A model generated the notes under the pieces. That model searched no databases, had not been told where the DNA came from, and worked only from the letters and a program-made list of their open reading frames with translations. From positions 1 to 6,041 of the forward strand of contig CAYLLE010000171.1 of assembly GCA_964384485.1 (NCBI GenBank): a DNA stretch of 6,041 nucleotides, read 5' to 3'. The translations under genes and the position numbers were made by a program. Below are positions 1 to 5,365 of the stretch, piece after piece. Position 1 is the stretch's first letter. Each line of letters begins with the position of its first letter. Origin of the DNA: CAYLLE01 sp964384485. Lineage in GTDB: Bacteria; Spirochaetota; Spirochaetia; CAYLLE01.

Positions 1-54
1 ATATGAAATTATGGCCTTTTCTTAACCACAAAAGGAGTTGACCGGGATTTGCTG
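1..54 (+). mobile_element. MITE-like element, copy 1 (left end outside the window)
   Basis: These 54 bases match the right-hand 54 bases of the complete element seen twice later (1530-1583 and 5303-5356), with a single T-to-C difference at position 26. The right terminal inverted repeat is at 37-54 (GTTGACCGGGATTTGCTG). The internal CCTTTT/AAAAGG hairpin is also present. The left half, left inverted repeat and left target duplication lie before the window. The base after the end is T, as in the other two copies. Immediately downstream the reading frame encodes the C-terminus of an E2 acyltransferase-like protein, so this copy seems to sit inside that gene. No transposase is encoded, so movement would need an enzyme supplied from elsewhere in the genome (inference). 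Confidence 0.85.
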
Positions 55-185
55 TTGCGAACAAGATCGAAATCCGGGACATTCTTCATCTGACCGTTCT
101 TATCGATCATGATGTGGTTGACGGTGTGCCGGCTGCCCGTTTTGTCGCGCGGCTTCTGAACCGTCTTCAGAAAGGAGCGTATTAA
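55..185 (+). pseudogene. C-terminal remnant of 2-oxoacid dehydrogenase E2-type acyltransferase
   Basis: The frame ending at the TAA of 183-185 reads VANKIEIRD, then LHLTVLIDHDVVDG (about 87-125), then AARFVARLLNRLQKGAY. This matches the end of the catalytic domain of dihydrolipoamide acyltransferases. Their active-site signature is DHRxxDG, with the His and the Asp/Gly conserved; here it is DHDVVDG, a variant I associate with small stand-alone E2-like proteins. An intact catalytic domain is about 230 residues, and only about 42 remain. The frame meets TGA at 39-41 inside the mobile element, and no ATG lies between that stop and the motif. The simplest reading is that the element cut the gene and its 5' part lies left of the window. 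The TAA overlaps the ATG of the next gene (TAATG), so the two were probably translationally coupled. E2 family is fairly certain; the substrate cannot be told. Confidence 0.72.
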
Positions 186-529
186 TGCTGACTGACAGGA
201 ATCCGACGGCAGGCCGTATGGGGTTTTATTCCGCCGCCCTAACGGCCTTTCTCCTGTTCGCGTATGCGGTGTCTCTTCTAATAAGTTTTTTTAACTCCAG
301 TTCACCGGAAGAACCGATCAGCGGTCCGCTTTTTACGCTCCTTGAAATATTAATCATCCTGATGATGCCGGCAATGGTTGTAGTCGTGATAGCGGTAAAT
401 GCCCGTACTCCCGTGCAAAGTAAAATATTGAGTCAAATCTTCATTGTATCCATGGCGTTCCTCATTTTGCTGCCGGCACAAGTTGAAAACGTCGATTTCC
501 GGAGCTATTTCGATCGTTTTATGCGGTAA
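185..529 (+). CDS. small three-helix membrane protein, function unknown
   Basis: A 114-residue protein starting at ATG 185, with a good ribosome site AAAGGAG at 171-177 seven bases upstream. The start overlaps the stop of the E2 remnant by one base. Three hydrophobic stretches are visible: about 14-36 (FYSAALTAFLLFAYAVSLL), 48-71 (LFTLLEILIILMMPAMVVVV) and 81-97 (ILSQIFIVSMAFLILLP). It is therefore an integral inner-membrane protein with a short polar tail. I do not recognise the family. The 3' end overlaps the convergent LCCL gene by 25 bp (505-529). The last ~18 residues, after the third helix, are polar and unlike the rest, so the tail may come from a late frameshift or truncation; this is weakly supported. 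Tight coupling to the E2 remnant suggests a shared transcript before the upstream gene was broken. Confidence 0.65.
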   Translation: MLTDRNPTAGRMGFYSAALTAFLLFAYAVSLLISFFNSSSPEEPISGPLFTLLEILIILMMPAMVVVVIAVNARTPVQSKILSQIFIVSMAFLILLPAQVENVDFRSYFDRFMR

Positions 530-1394
530 CTGCCGTGCCAGGATTTAAATTCTTGTGATGTAACCCCGTTCCTCTCGGAACCGGAATAACTTTCCTGTCC
601 GGGAAGCATTGTTATCAGGATTGTTCCTGTTTCACCCGCGTTCAGTGCATTGGAGTGGACAGCGGCTGTAGCTATGTCCGAGTCATCTGTATAGATGTCG
701 GTTCCCCAAATTTTCCCGCTGCGGCTTCCTGTAAGGGTCATGAAAAGGTTTTTCCGGTCATATCCCGGAATCTGTCCATACTTCCGTTACTTGGCATGTG
801 GAGTGTGAAGGGACTGCCTGAAACAACTTCCAGGTTGTCATAAACCGCATGCACCCCCCCATGGGTATAGAAACCGTATCCGCCCTGTGTAAAAGTATCG
901 TCTTTTAAAACAGATAGCTTCTCTCCATTAATAAAAATGTTCATAAGGGATCCGCAGAATTCAATCCGGATCCGATTCTTTCCCCGTTTGCGGATAGCCT
1001 CAGAATATGTCCACCCTTTTATGGGAACAGCATTATCATCCACAATTTTACCGACCGAATAATTTCCTTCAGCGGTGATCCAAAGCACATAGAAATTTTT
1101 TACATCCAAAAGGCGGAAAATAAGGCCATAACCCCGGGACTCGTGCCCTCCCAGCCATGTGGAATCCGCTTCAATAGACCCGTCCTGCATGGTGTCGTTC
1201 ATCCAGGAAAATTCACCAAATTCCTGATTATTGAACTCGTACTGACCATCAATTATTTTAACGTGCTTGCTTTCATACCATCCGTTTTCATTTGATTGAA
1301 AATCATCGGTAAATACTGCCTCCTGAGCGGTTAGAAAAGCGGCACCGGAAAAGAAAAAAACTGTTAAAATGATTTTTGATAAATTGTCAAACAT
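505..1394 (-). pseudogene. secreted jelly-roll + LCCL domain protein, split by a frameshift
   Basis: The first part (1394 down to 738, 218 aa) begins with a Sec signal peptide (MFDNLSKIILTVFFFSGAAFLTAQ). A concanavalin/LamG/DUF1080-like jelly-roll follows at about residues 27-190: DDFQSNENGWYES, then ITAEGNYSVGK, NGEKLSVLKDDTF and a closing VYDNLEV. It ends MTGKTFS-stop. The second frame (741 down to 505, 78 aa) starts MTLTGSRSGKIWGTDIYTDD and continues LPGQESYSGSERNGVTS, an unmistakable bacterial-type LCCL domain core. Re-reading one base in the T4 run (plus-strand AAAA 743-746) joins the parts as TGKTFFMTLTGSRSGKIWG, which restores the first LCCL strand. One original gene broken by a one-base deletion is therefore likely; the ATGA overlap at 738-741 looks fortuitous, though two coupled proteins are possible. 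The start has AAGGGGG (1399-1405) four bases upstream. Probable role is extracytoplasmic, perhaps ligand or carbohydrate binding; no catalytic residues are evident. Confidence 0.82.
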
Positions 1395-1418
1395 GGGTCC
1401 CCCTTGAAAATATTTTTA

Positions 1419-1447
1419 AATAAAGAATGTTTTAAAGTATCGGACAA
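1419..1447 (-). promoter_or_regulatory. candidate promoter of the LCCL protein gene
   Basis: Read on the minus strand, TTGTCC (plus 1442-1447) and TTTATT (plus 1419-1424) are separated by 17 bp; each matches the sigma-70 consensus at 4 of 6 positions. The spacing and the position 25 bp upstream of the start codon are suitable. The -35 hexamer lies within the degenerate piece of the mobile element at 1441-1455. This is a pattern match only. Confidence 0.35.
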
Positions 1448-1455
1448 CCCGATCT
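1441..1455 (+). repeat. degenerate fragment of the MITE left end
   Basis: CGGACAACCCGATCT matches bases 11-25 of the complete element (CGGTCAACCCGATCT, 1502-1516) at 14 of 15 positions, including an uninterrupted 11-mer (1445-1455). It lies 36 bp left of complete copy 2. Downstream similarity fades into AT-rich sequence. It could be the remnant of an older insertion or, less likely, an independent binding site sharing the motif. Confidence 0.45.
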
Positions 1456-1491
1456 GTATTGCAAGGATATTATCGTAGAGGATGATCGAAC

Positions 1492-1583
1492 CAGCAATTC
1501 CCGGTCAACCCGATCTAAATTTATATATTATATGAAATTATGGCCTTTTCTTAATCACAAAAGGAGTTGACCGGGATTTGCTG
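1492..1583 (+). mobile_element. MITE-like element, copy 2 (complete, 92 bp)
   Basis: The terminal inverted repeats are CAGCAATTCCCGGTCAAC (1492-1509) and GTTGACCGGGATTTGCTG (1566-1583), complementary at 17 of 18 positions. The direct repeat TGATCGAAC flanks the element at 1483-1491 and 1585-1593, with one extra T at 1584; this is a target duplication of about 9 bp. Inside are an AT-rich quasi-palindrome (about 1519-1539) and a hairpin CCTTTT (1544-1549)/AAAAGG (1559-1564). The element is identical to copy 3 at all 92 positions. It contains only trivially short frames, so it is non-autonomous. It lies between the divergently transcribed LCCL and TetR genes. A TTGACC hexamer near each end points outward and could serve as a -35 box for flanking genes. 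Confidence 0.9.
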
Positions 1584-1627
1584 TTGATCGAACTGAGCGG
1601 AGTACTCGAGACCCTTGACTAATTTTT

Positions 1628-1645
1628 ACATACATGCAAGTATGT
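1628..1645 (+). promoter_or_regulatory. probable TetR/AcrR-type operator
   Basis: ACATAC (1628-1633) and GTATGT (1640-1645) form a perfect 6-bp inverted repeat around a 6-bp centre (ATGCAA). The left arm with its flank (TTACATACAT) resembles the E. coli acrAB operator bound by AcrR, which also begins TACATACAT and ends ATGTATGTA. It ends 4 bp before the GTG of a repressor of the same subfamily, which points to autorepression of this operon. A TTGACT hexamer at 1615-1620 is a likely -35; the best -10 candidate, TATGTT (1641-1646), overlaps the operator but at a poor 20-bp spacing. Binding is inferred. Confidence 0.6.
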
Positions 1646-1649
1646 TTGT

Positions 1650-2258
1650 GTGAAGCGGACTGAACGGGAAGCAGAAGAAACTAAAAAATCAATCCTCAAA
1701 GCTGCTGTCCGGATTTTCTCAAAAAAAGGATATGCAGCAGCGAGGTTGGAAGATATTGCTCGTGAGGCCGGTGTAACCCGGGGCGCGGTGTACCATCACT
1801 TCCATAATAAGGCCGGAGTAATGCTGTCCCTTGTAGAGCTCTATGTGGGAGAGATAGACCGGATGGCGGAGTTAGGGGCTGTTTCATCCGGAGATAACCT
1901 GCGGGAATTACTGGAGAAGATTTTCATCACGCCCCTGCAACGGATCGAATCGGACAAGTATTTTGCCGCTTTCATGGAATTTGTGCTCATCCGGGGTGGA
2001 GAATATCCTGAAATTATTAATGTGCGCCAGACTCGCCGTGAACTGGTACAGCAGCAAATCAGACAAATATCCGCCGTGCTGGAGGAAGCGGTACGAACAG
2101 GAAAGGGGAGGAAGGACCTTAATCCTGAACGGACAGCCCGATTAATCATCTCCTTGCAGCATGGCTTACTCGCCGTATGGCTTGAATTGGAAAAAACCTA
2201 TTCTATTACTCAGACAGCAACAGATGCAATGAATGTGGTATTACGGGGGATAACCTAA
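1650..2258 (+). CDS. TetR/AcrR-family transcriptional repressor
   Basis: A 202-residue protein, the usual TetR length. The N-terminal DNA-binding domain spans about residues 12-58, with the helix-turn-helix at about 31-53 (LEDIAREAGVTRGAVYHHF followed by HNKAGV). This is very close to the AcrR/TtgR subgroup, which controls RND-type efflux genes and binds hydrophobic or cationic drugs through a helical C-terminal domain. Residues 59-202 look like such a domain (AFMEFVLIRGGEYPEIINVR, LISLQHGLLAVWLELEKTY). The start is GTG at 1650: the frame opens at 1623 after a TAA and has no ATG before the HTH. No Shine-Dalgarno sequence is visible, and the operator-like repeat ends 4 bp away, so initiation may be leaderless. 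The DUF3179 gene begins 2 bp after the stop, making it the likely co-transcribed target rather than an efflux pump, since none is in the window. Confidence 0.9.
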   Translation: MKRTEREAEETKKSILKAAVRIFSKKGYAAARLEDIAREAGVTRGAVYHHFHNKAGVMLSLVELYVGEIDRMAELGAVSSGDNLRELLEKIFITPLQRIESDKYFAAFMEFVLIRGGEYPEIINVRQTRRELVQQQIRQISAVLEEAVRTGKGRKDLNPERTARLIISLQHGLLAVWLELEKTYSITQTATDAMNVVLRGIT

Positions 2259-2260
2259 TC

Positions 2261-3352
2261 ATGGAATCAAATAATCCTTTGGCAATTATTCTGGCGGTGA
2301 CAGCGTTGATCATAACCGCCGTACTCGGTCTCGGGCGGCAGTTTGTTGTCTTTACCGTGATGACGAGAGGTCTTTGGATTTTCCGGAGGTACAGACGGAA
2401 ATTACACATAGGGCTGCTCATTGCGGCGGTCCCTTCCGCGTTATCGCTTCTTTTAGGGGGTGGTGCCGCAGTCTTGTTGATTCTGCTGTTCGCCCTTGCT
2501 TTCGGGGTATTCGGTATCCTGTTCCGCCTGGAGAGTCTGTTTCCTGCACTTGATCATGTACGACCGGTAAACGTTCAGAGCTGCAATCTCGATGGAGCAC
2601 TTCCCTTTATCGTTGTAAATTTCAACAATACACACCGGGCATATCCGCTTGAGCAGATGATCATGCCCCGTCATTTGGTGCATGATACCTTGAGCGGGTC
2701 ACCGATCGCTGTAACTTATTGTGCCCTCTGCCGGAGCGGTATCGCATACCTGGCGGAATATAATAACACCCCGCTTTTTTTCAGGGTGGTCGGCATTTTC
2801 CGCAGGAATTTGATTATGGAAGACAGTGTCACCCATACTCTATGGCAGCAGGCATCGGGAGAAGCTGTTTATGGTCCTCTAAAAGGAAGCTTCCTGGAAA
2901 TGCTGCCCTCCTATCAGACACCGCTTGAAAAAATCCGGAATATTGCTCATTTATCTATTGCAATGGAACCGCATAACGCTTCAAAACCGGTCTTTGGAGG
3001 CCGGGTGGGGTTTAACCTGTTAAAAGCAGCTACAAATCATATCATCACACCGGGAAAGACTTCTCTGAAAGGGCTTGACCCGCGGGAAACCATTTTCGGC
3101 ATCCAAATTGACGGTAAATTCCGGGCTTATCCCCGGACTATGCTCAGGCAAAAACCGGGAAAATTCTTCGACACCATCAATAATATCAAGCTTGTGCTCA
3201 ATTACGACGCGGACGGTGATATCCTCAATATTCGGCGTAACGATAACGGGTTTCCTCCTATTGTTGAAAAACATTGGTGGCTTGGATGGAAGGAATTTCA
3301 TCCGGACACCTCGGTTTATGAAGAACCACCTGCACAGCATCCTCTGAAATAA
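2261..3352 (+). CDS. DUF3179-family protein with N-terminal membrane helices
   Basis: A 363-residue protein. The N-terminus is strongly hydrophobic: one helix at about 7-25, a positively charged loop (RRYRRK, 42-47), then about 49-66 and 69-89. The rest matches DUF3179: HRAYPLEQM (125-133), LVHDTLSGSPIAVTYCALC (139-157) with a C-x2-C pair at Cys154/Cys157, GIFRRNLIMEDSVTHTLWQQ (178-197), YGPLKGSFLEMLP (204-216), a second FRAYP segment (287-291), and the terminal block HWWLGWKEFHPDTSVY (338-353). The conserved Cys, His and Met residues could bind metal, but the biochemical function is not established, and I infer none. With the +charged loop inside, the large domain could lie on either side depending on how helices 2 and 3 count. 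A weak GGGGG run upstream lies within the TetR coding end; translation is probably coupled. It is likely repressed together with the TetR gene. Confidence 0.85.
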   Translation: MESNNPLAIILAVTALIITAVLGLGRQFVVFTVMTRGLWIFRRYRRKLHIGLLIAAVPSALSLLLGGGAAVLLILLFALAFGVFGILFRLESLFPALDHVRPVNVQSCNLDGALPFIVVNFNNTHRAYPLEQMIMPRHLVHDTLSGSPIAVTYCALCRSGIAYLAEYNNTPLFFRVVGIFRRNLIMEDSVTHTLWQQASGEAVYGPLKGSFLEMLPSYQTPLEKIRNIAHLSIAMEPHNASKPVFGGRVGFNLLKAATNHIITPGKTSLKGLDPRETIFGIQIDGKFRAYPRTMLRQKPGKFFDTINNIKLVLNYDADGDILNIRRNDNGFPPIVEKHWWLGWKEFHPDTSVYEEPPAQHPLK

Positions 3353-3387
3353 TTTTATTAAACTACCTTCCCTTTTATGCACCTTGA

Positions 3388-3416
3388 TTGATGGCACTCC
3401 TGAATAGGAGTATATT
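3388..3416 (+). promoter_or_regulatory. candidate promoter of the sensor kinase
   Basis: TTGATG (3388-3393) and TATATT (3411-3416, 5 of 6 to consensus) are 17 bp apart. Transcription would begin about 3423, on or next to the ATG, which implies a leaderless or very short-leader mRNA. A perfect TATAAT at 3419-3424 also overlaps the start codon but lacks a matching -35. If an upstream promoter is used instead, for example read-through from DUF3179, the region would be transcribed and the hairpins described next would form. Confidence 0.4.
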
Positions 3417-3430
3417 CATATAATGAATAT
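3396..3430 (+). promoter_or_regulatory. two contiguous inverted repeats over the kinase ribosome site and start codon
   Basis: The first repeat is ACTCCT (3396-3401), GAAT, AGGAGT (3406-3411): a perfect 6-bp stem with a 4-base loop that hides the only Shine-Dalgarno-like AGGAG (3406-3410). The second begins at the very next base: ATATTCAT (3412-3419), ATA, ATGAATAT (3423-3430), a perfect 8-bp stem with a 3-base spacer that contains the start codon. In mRNA they could gate translation; in DNA the second could be a 19-bp operator over the -10 and start. The AGGAG-to-ATG distance is 12, long for normal use, unless the second hairpin folds and shortens it. Sequence symmetry is certain; function is inferred. 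Confidence 0.5.
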
Positions 3431-5183
3431 GTCGCTGAGCCGAACTCTACGGGATAGGCTCAGATTTATCATTCCAAGCGTAGTCGCGATAGCTGTATTC
3501 ACCCTTACTATATCCCTCTATTTTTTACCGAACATGAAGTTGATTGTAAAAAAACAAAAGGAATCGTTCATCCAGGAAGCGGTCGGACTACCCATCCAAA
3601 TTTGTGAATATTATGCGGGTCTGGTTAAAGAAGGAGAAATGGATGGTGATTTTGCCCGGGGAAGAGCAGCCGAGATAATCAAAGAACTTGATTACGGTAC
3701 AGAGAGGAAAGATTACTTCTGGATTCTTGATACTACTCCCGTACTGCTGATGCACCCCTACCGGTCCGATCTGGTCGGTACCGATGTGTCCAACTACGTG
3801 GATGAATCGGGAACACCGGTTTTTCTTGAAATGGTGAAGGTCGCCGAAAGCAAAGGGGCCGGATTTGTGCGTTATCGGTGGCAGGTCAGAGATTCCCGGG
3901 AAGAAATTGGACAAAAGCTGTCTTACATTTCCTACTTTGAACCCTGGGACTGGATTATTGGGACCGGAATTTACCGCGAAGACATTGAGCGTGAACTCGC
4001 CTCTATGGGCCGCTCTCTATTTTGGGTTTCTCTTTTAACTGTAGTATTAGTTGGATTAATCCTTCTTTTTCTAATACAGCAGGGTATTTCTGTTCAAAAA
4101 AGACGCAGCGAAGCTGTCGCCAAGCTGAATGAAAGCAGAAACAGGTATAAACAGCTTATCGATTTAATGCACGAAGGAATAATGGTGATAGATACCCGCG
4201 GCTGTTTCACATTCGTTAATAACCGGTTCTGTAAAATGCTGGGAAGGGACCGGAAGGAGCTTATCGGAAGCCGATTGGACGACTGTCTAAAAAACGGAAG
4301 CAAACCGGTGGTCAATCAAGAGATGGAAAAATTACCAGCCGGCAGGGAGTCAAATTATAATGCCGAGTGGGAGACGGAAGATGGAAAAAGACTCGCTACG
4401 ATCGTTTCACCCAGAGGGCTTTTTGATTCCCACGGAACCTATTTGGGGAGCTTTGCTGTGGTAACCGATATTACCGATCAAAAGCTCACGGAAGAAAAAC
4501 TTACATCCCTGCTTAAAGAAAAGACGGTTCTTCTAAAGGAAATACATCACCGGGTCAAGAACAATTTACAATTAATGTCCAGTTTATGCAGCCTGGAATA
4601 TCAGAACGCGGCTGATGATTCTGTAAAACGGGTGCTGTATGACAGCAAGCTGCGGATACAGACAATATCCAGGGTCCATGAATTGCTTTATCAATCTGAT
4701 AATTTAAAAGATATCTCAATGAGGAAATATTTAGATCAGCTGATAATGGAAATTCGGAGCAGCTTTACCGGTTTTAAAAGTGCTTCAATCAAGGGAGATG
4801 GTGTATCAGCATTAAGTCGGGGGAATGTCCGGTTTGGACTGGACGCGGATGAAATTATGCTTTCTGTAGAGTATGCCATCCCATGCGGGTTAATTATAAA
4901 TGAATTAGTGTCTAACTCCCTGAAACACGCATTTCCGGAAGATCAAACGGAAAGAATAATAAATATCTTTTTTCTGCAATACGCGGGTAAAGTACGATTC
5001 GGTGTTGAAGACAACGGGATAGGCCTGCCCGGAGATTTCCTGCGTCGAGATTCAAAAAGTCTCGGCATAGAACTGGTGCGAACATTGGCTGAACAGCTCA
5101 AAGGGAAAATCATAATTTATAACGATGAAAACACAGAAGGGAGCCGTGTGGAAATTCTGGTCCCTCAAGATTTCCTGGTGTGA
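3423..5183 (+). CDS. membrane sensor histidine kinase: Cache-PAS-HisKA_2-HATPase
   Basis: A 586-residue protein. Transmembrane helix 1 lies at about 14-35 and helix 2 at about 198-219. Between them is an extracytoplasmic single Cache domain of the sCache_2 type (DYFWILDTTPVLLMHPYRSDLVG at 97-119; LSYISYFEPWDWIIGTGIY at 166-184), a family that senses small organic ligands. A PAS domain spans about 240-352 (LMHEGIMVIDTRGCFTFVNN, ending in FAVVTDITDQK). The dimerisation/phosphoacceptor region is HisKA_2: LLKEIHHRVKNNLQ (370-383), with His376 the likely phosphorylated residue. The ATPase domain shows an N box (INELVSNSLKHAF, 492-504), G1 (VEDNGIGLP, 528-536) and a G2-like SLGIELV (546-552). All key residues are present, so it should be active. 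No response regulator is in the window, so it is an orphan here. ATG 3423 is chosen to keep helix 1; ATG 3429 is equally possible. Confidence 0.93.
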   Translation: MNMSLSRTLRDRLRFIIPSVVAIAVFTLTISLYFLPNMKLIVKKQKESFIQEAVGLPIQICEYYAGLVKEGEMDGDFARGRAAEIIKELDYGTERKDYFWILDTTPVLLMHPYRSDLVGTDVSNYVDESGTPVFLEMVKVAESKGAGFVRYRWQVRDSREEIGQKLSYISYFEPWDWIIGTGIYREDIERELASMGRSLFWVSLLTVVLVGLILLFLIQQGISVQKRRSEAVAKLNESRNRYKQLIDLMHEGIMVIDTRGCFTFVNNRFCKMLGRDRKELIGSRLDDCLKNGSKPVVNQEMEKLPAGRESNYNAEWETEDGKRLATIVSPRGLFDSHGTYLGSFAVVTDITDQKLTEEKLTSLLKEKTVLLKEIHHRVKNNLQLMSSLCSLEYQNAADDSVKRVLYDSKLRIQTISRVHELLYQSDNLKDISMRKYLDQLIMEIRSSFTGFKSASIKGDGVSALSRGNVRFGLDADEIMLSVEYAIPCGLIINELVSNSLKHAFPEDQTERIINIFFLQYAGKVRFGVEDNGIGLPGDFLRRDSKSLGIELVRTLAEQLKGKIIIYNDENTEGSRVEILVPQDFLV

Positions 5184-5251
5184 TTTATTTTTTAACCAGT
5201 TACACGGTATCATTATTAAAATGGATTTTGCCGGCAATAATAATTAGTCAG

Positions 5252-5281
5252 ATTATCTATACAACAGCAATTCCCGGTCAA
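5252..5281 (-). promoter_or_regulatory. possible hybrid outward promoter from MITE copy 3
   Basis: On the minus strand the left inverted repeat of the element supplies TTGACC (plus 5276-5281, 5 of 6 to consensus). The flanking DNA supplies GATAAT (plus 5252-5257, 5 of 6), 18 bp away. It would point into the 3' end of the kinase gene and make an antisense transcript. This is pattern-based only; the equivalent flank of copy 2 lacks a -10. Confidence 0.3.
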
Positions 5282-5356
5282 CCCGATCTAAATTTATATA
5301 TTATATGAAATTATGGCCTTTTCTTAATCACAAAAGGAGTTGACCGGGATTTGCTG
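5265..5356 (+). mobile_element. MITE-like element, copy 3 (complete, 92 bp)
   Basis: Identical to copy 2 at all 92 positions. Inverted repeats are at 5265-5282 and 5339-5356. The perfect 9-bp direct repeat TCTATACAA lies immediately outside both ends (5256-5264 and 5357-5365), the clearest sign of transposition in the window. It sits 81 bp after the kinase stop, in the intergenic space before the lipoprotein gene. Duplications of 8-9 bp are known for several insertion-sequence families (for example IS1, IS256 and parts of IS4), but the inverted-repeat sequence does not let me name the parent. Confidence 0.92.
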
Positions 5357-5365
5357 TCTATACAA

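Noticed and set aside
563..585. GTTCC-TCTC-GGAAC inverted repeat between the convergent genes, considered as a terminator.
   Set aside because: It lies within conserved LCCL codons (GSERNGVT), the stem is only 5 bp, and no T-tract follows.
738..752. Programmed -1 frameshifting at the LCCL break.
   Set aside because: The zero-frame codons ACC TTT TCA do not make an X-XXY-YYZ slippery heptamer, so an indel is the simpler explanation.
655..843. Plus-strand frame of 62 aa over the LCCL region.
   Set aside because: It is the antisense shadow of the conserved LCCL coding sequence.
1532..1569. Tiny frame (12 codons) and AAAAGGAG ribosome-like site inside the mobile element.
   Set aside because: No start codon follows the AAAAGGAG at a usable distance, and the mini-frame ends in TGA within the element in all copies; it is more likely part of the hairpin.
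3020..3914. Long minus-strand reading frames opposite the DUF3179 and kinase genes (3020-3397, 3588-3914).
   Set aside because: They lie antisense to clearly recognised domains, their products look like no protein family, and they have no ribosome sites.
5228..5237. Perfect 10-bp palindrome TTGCCGGCAA after the kinase gene.
   Set aside because: It is short and isolated with no T-tract; chance is a sufficient explanation.
1..5356. Three spaced repeats considered as a CRISPR-like array.
   Set aside because: The units are kilobases apart, with terminal inverted repeats and target duplications, which fits transposition and not an array.
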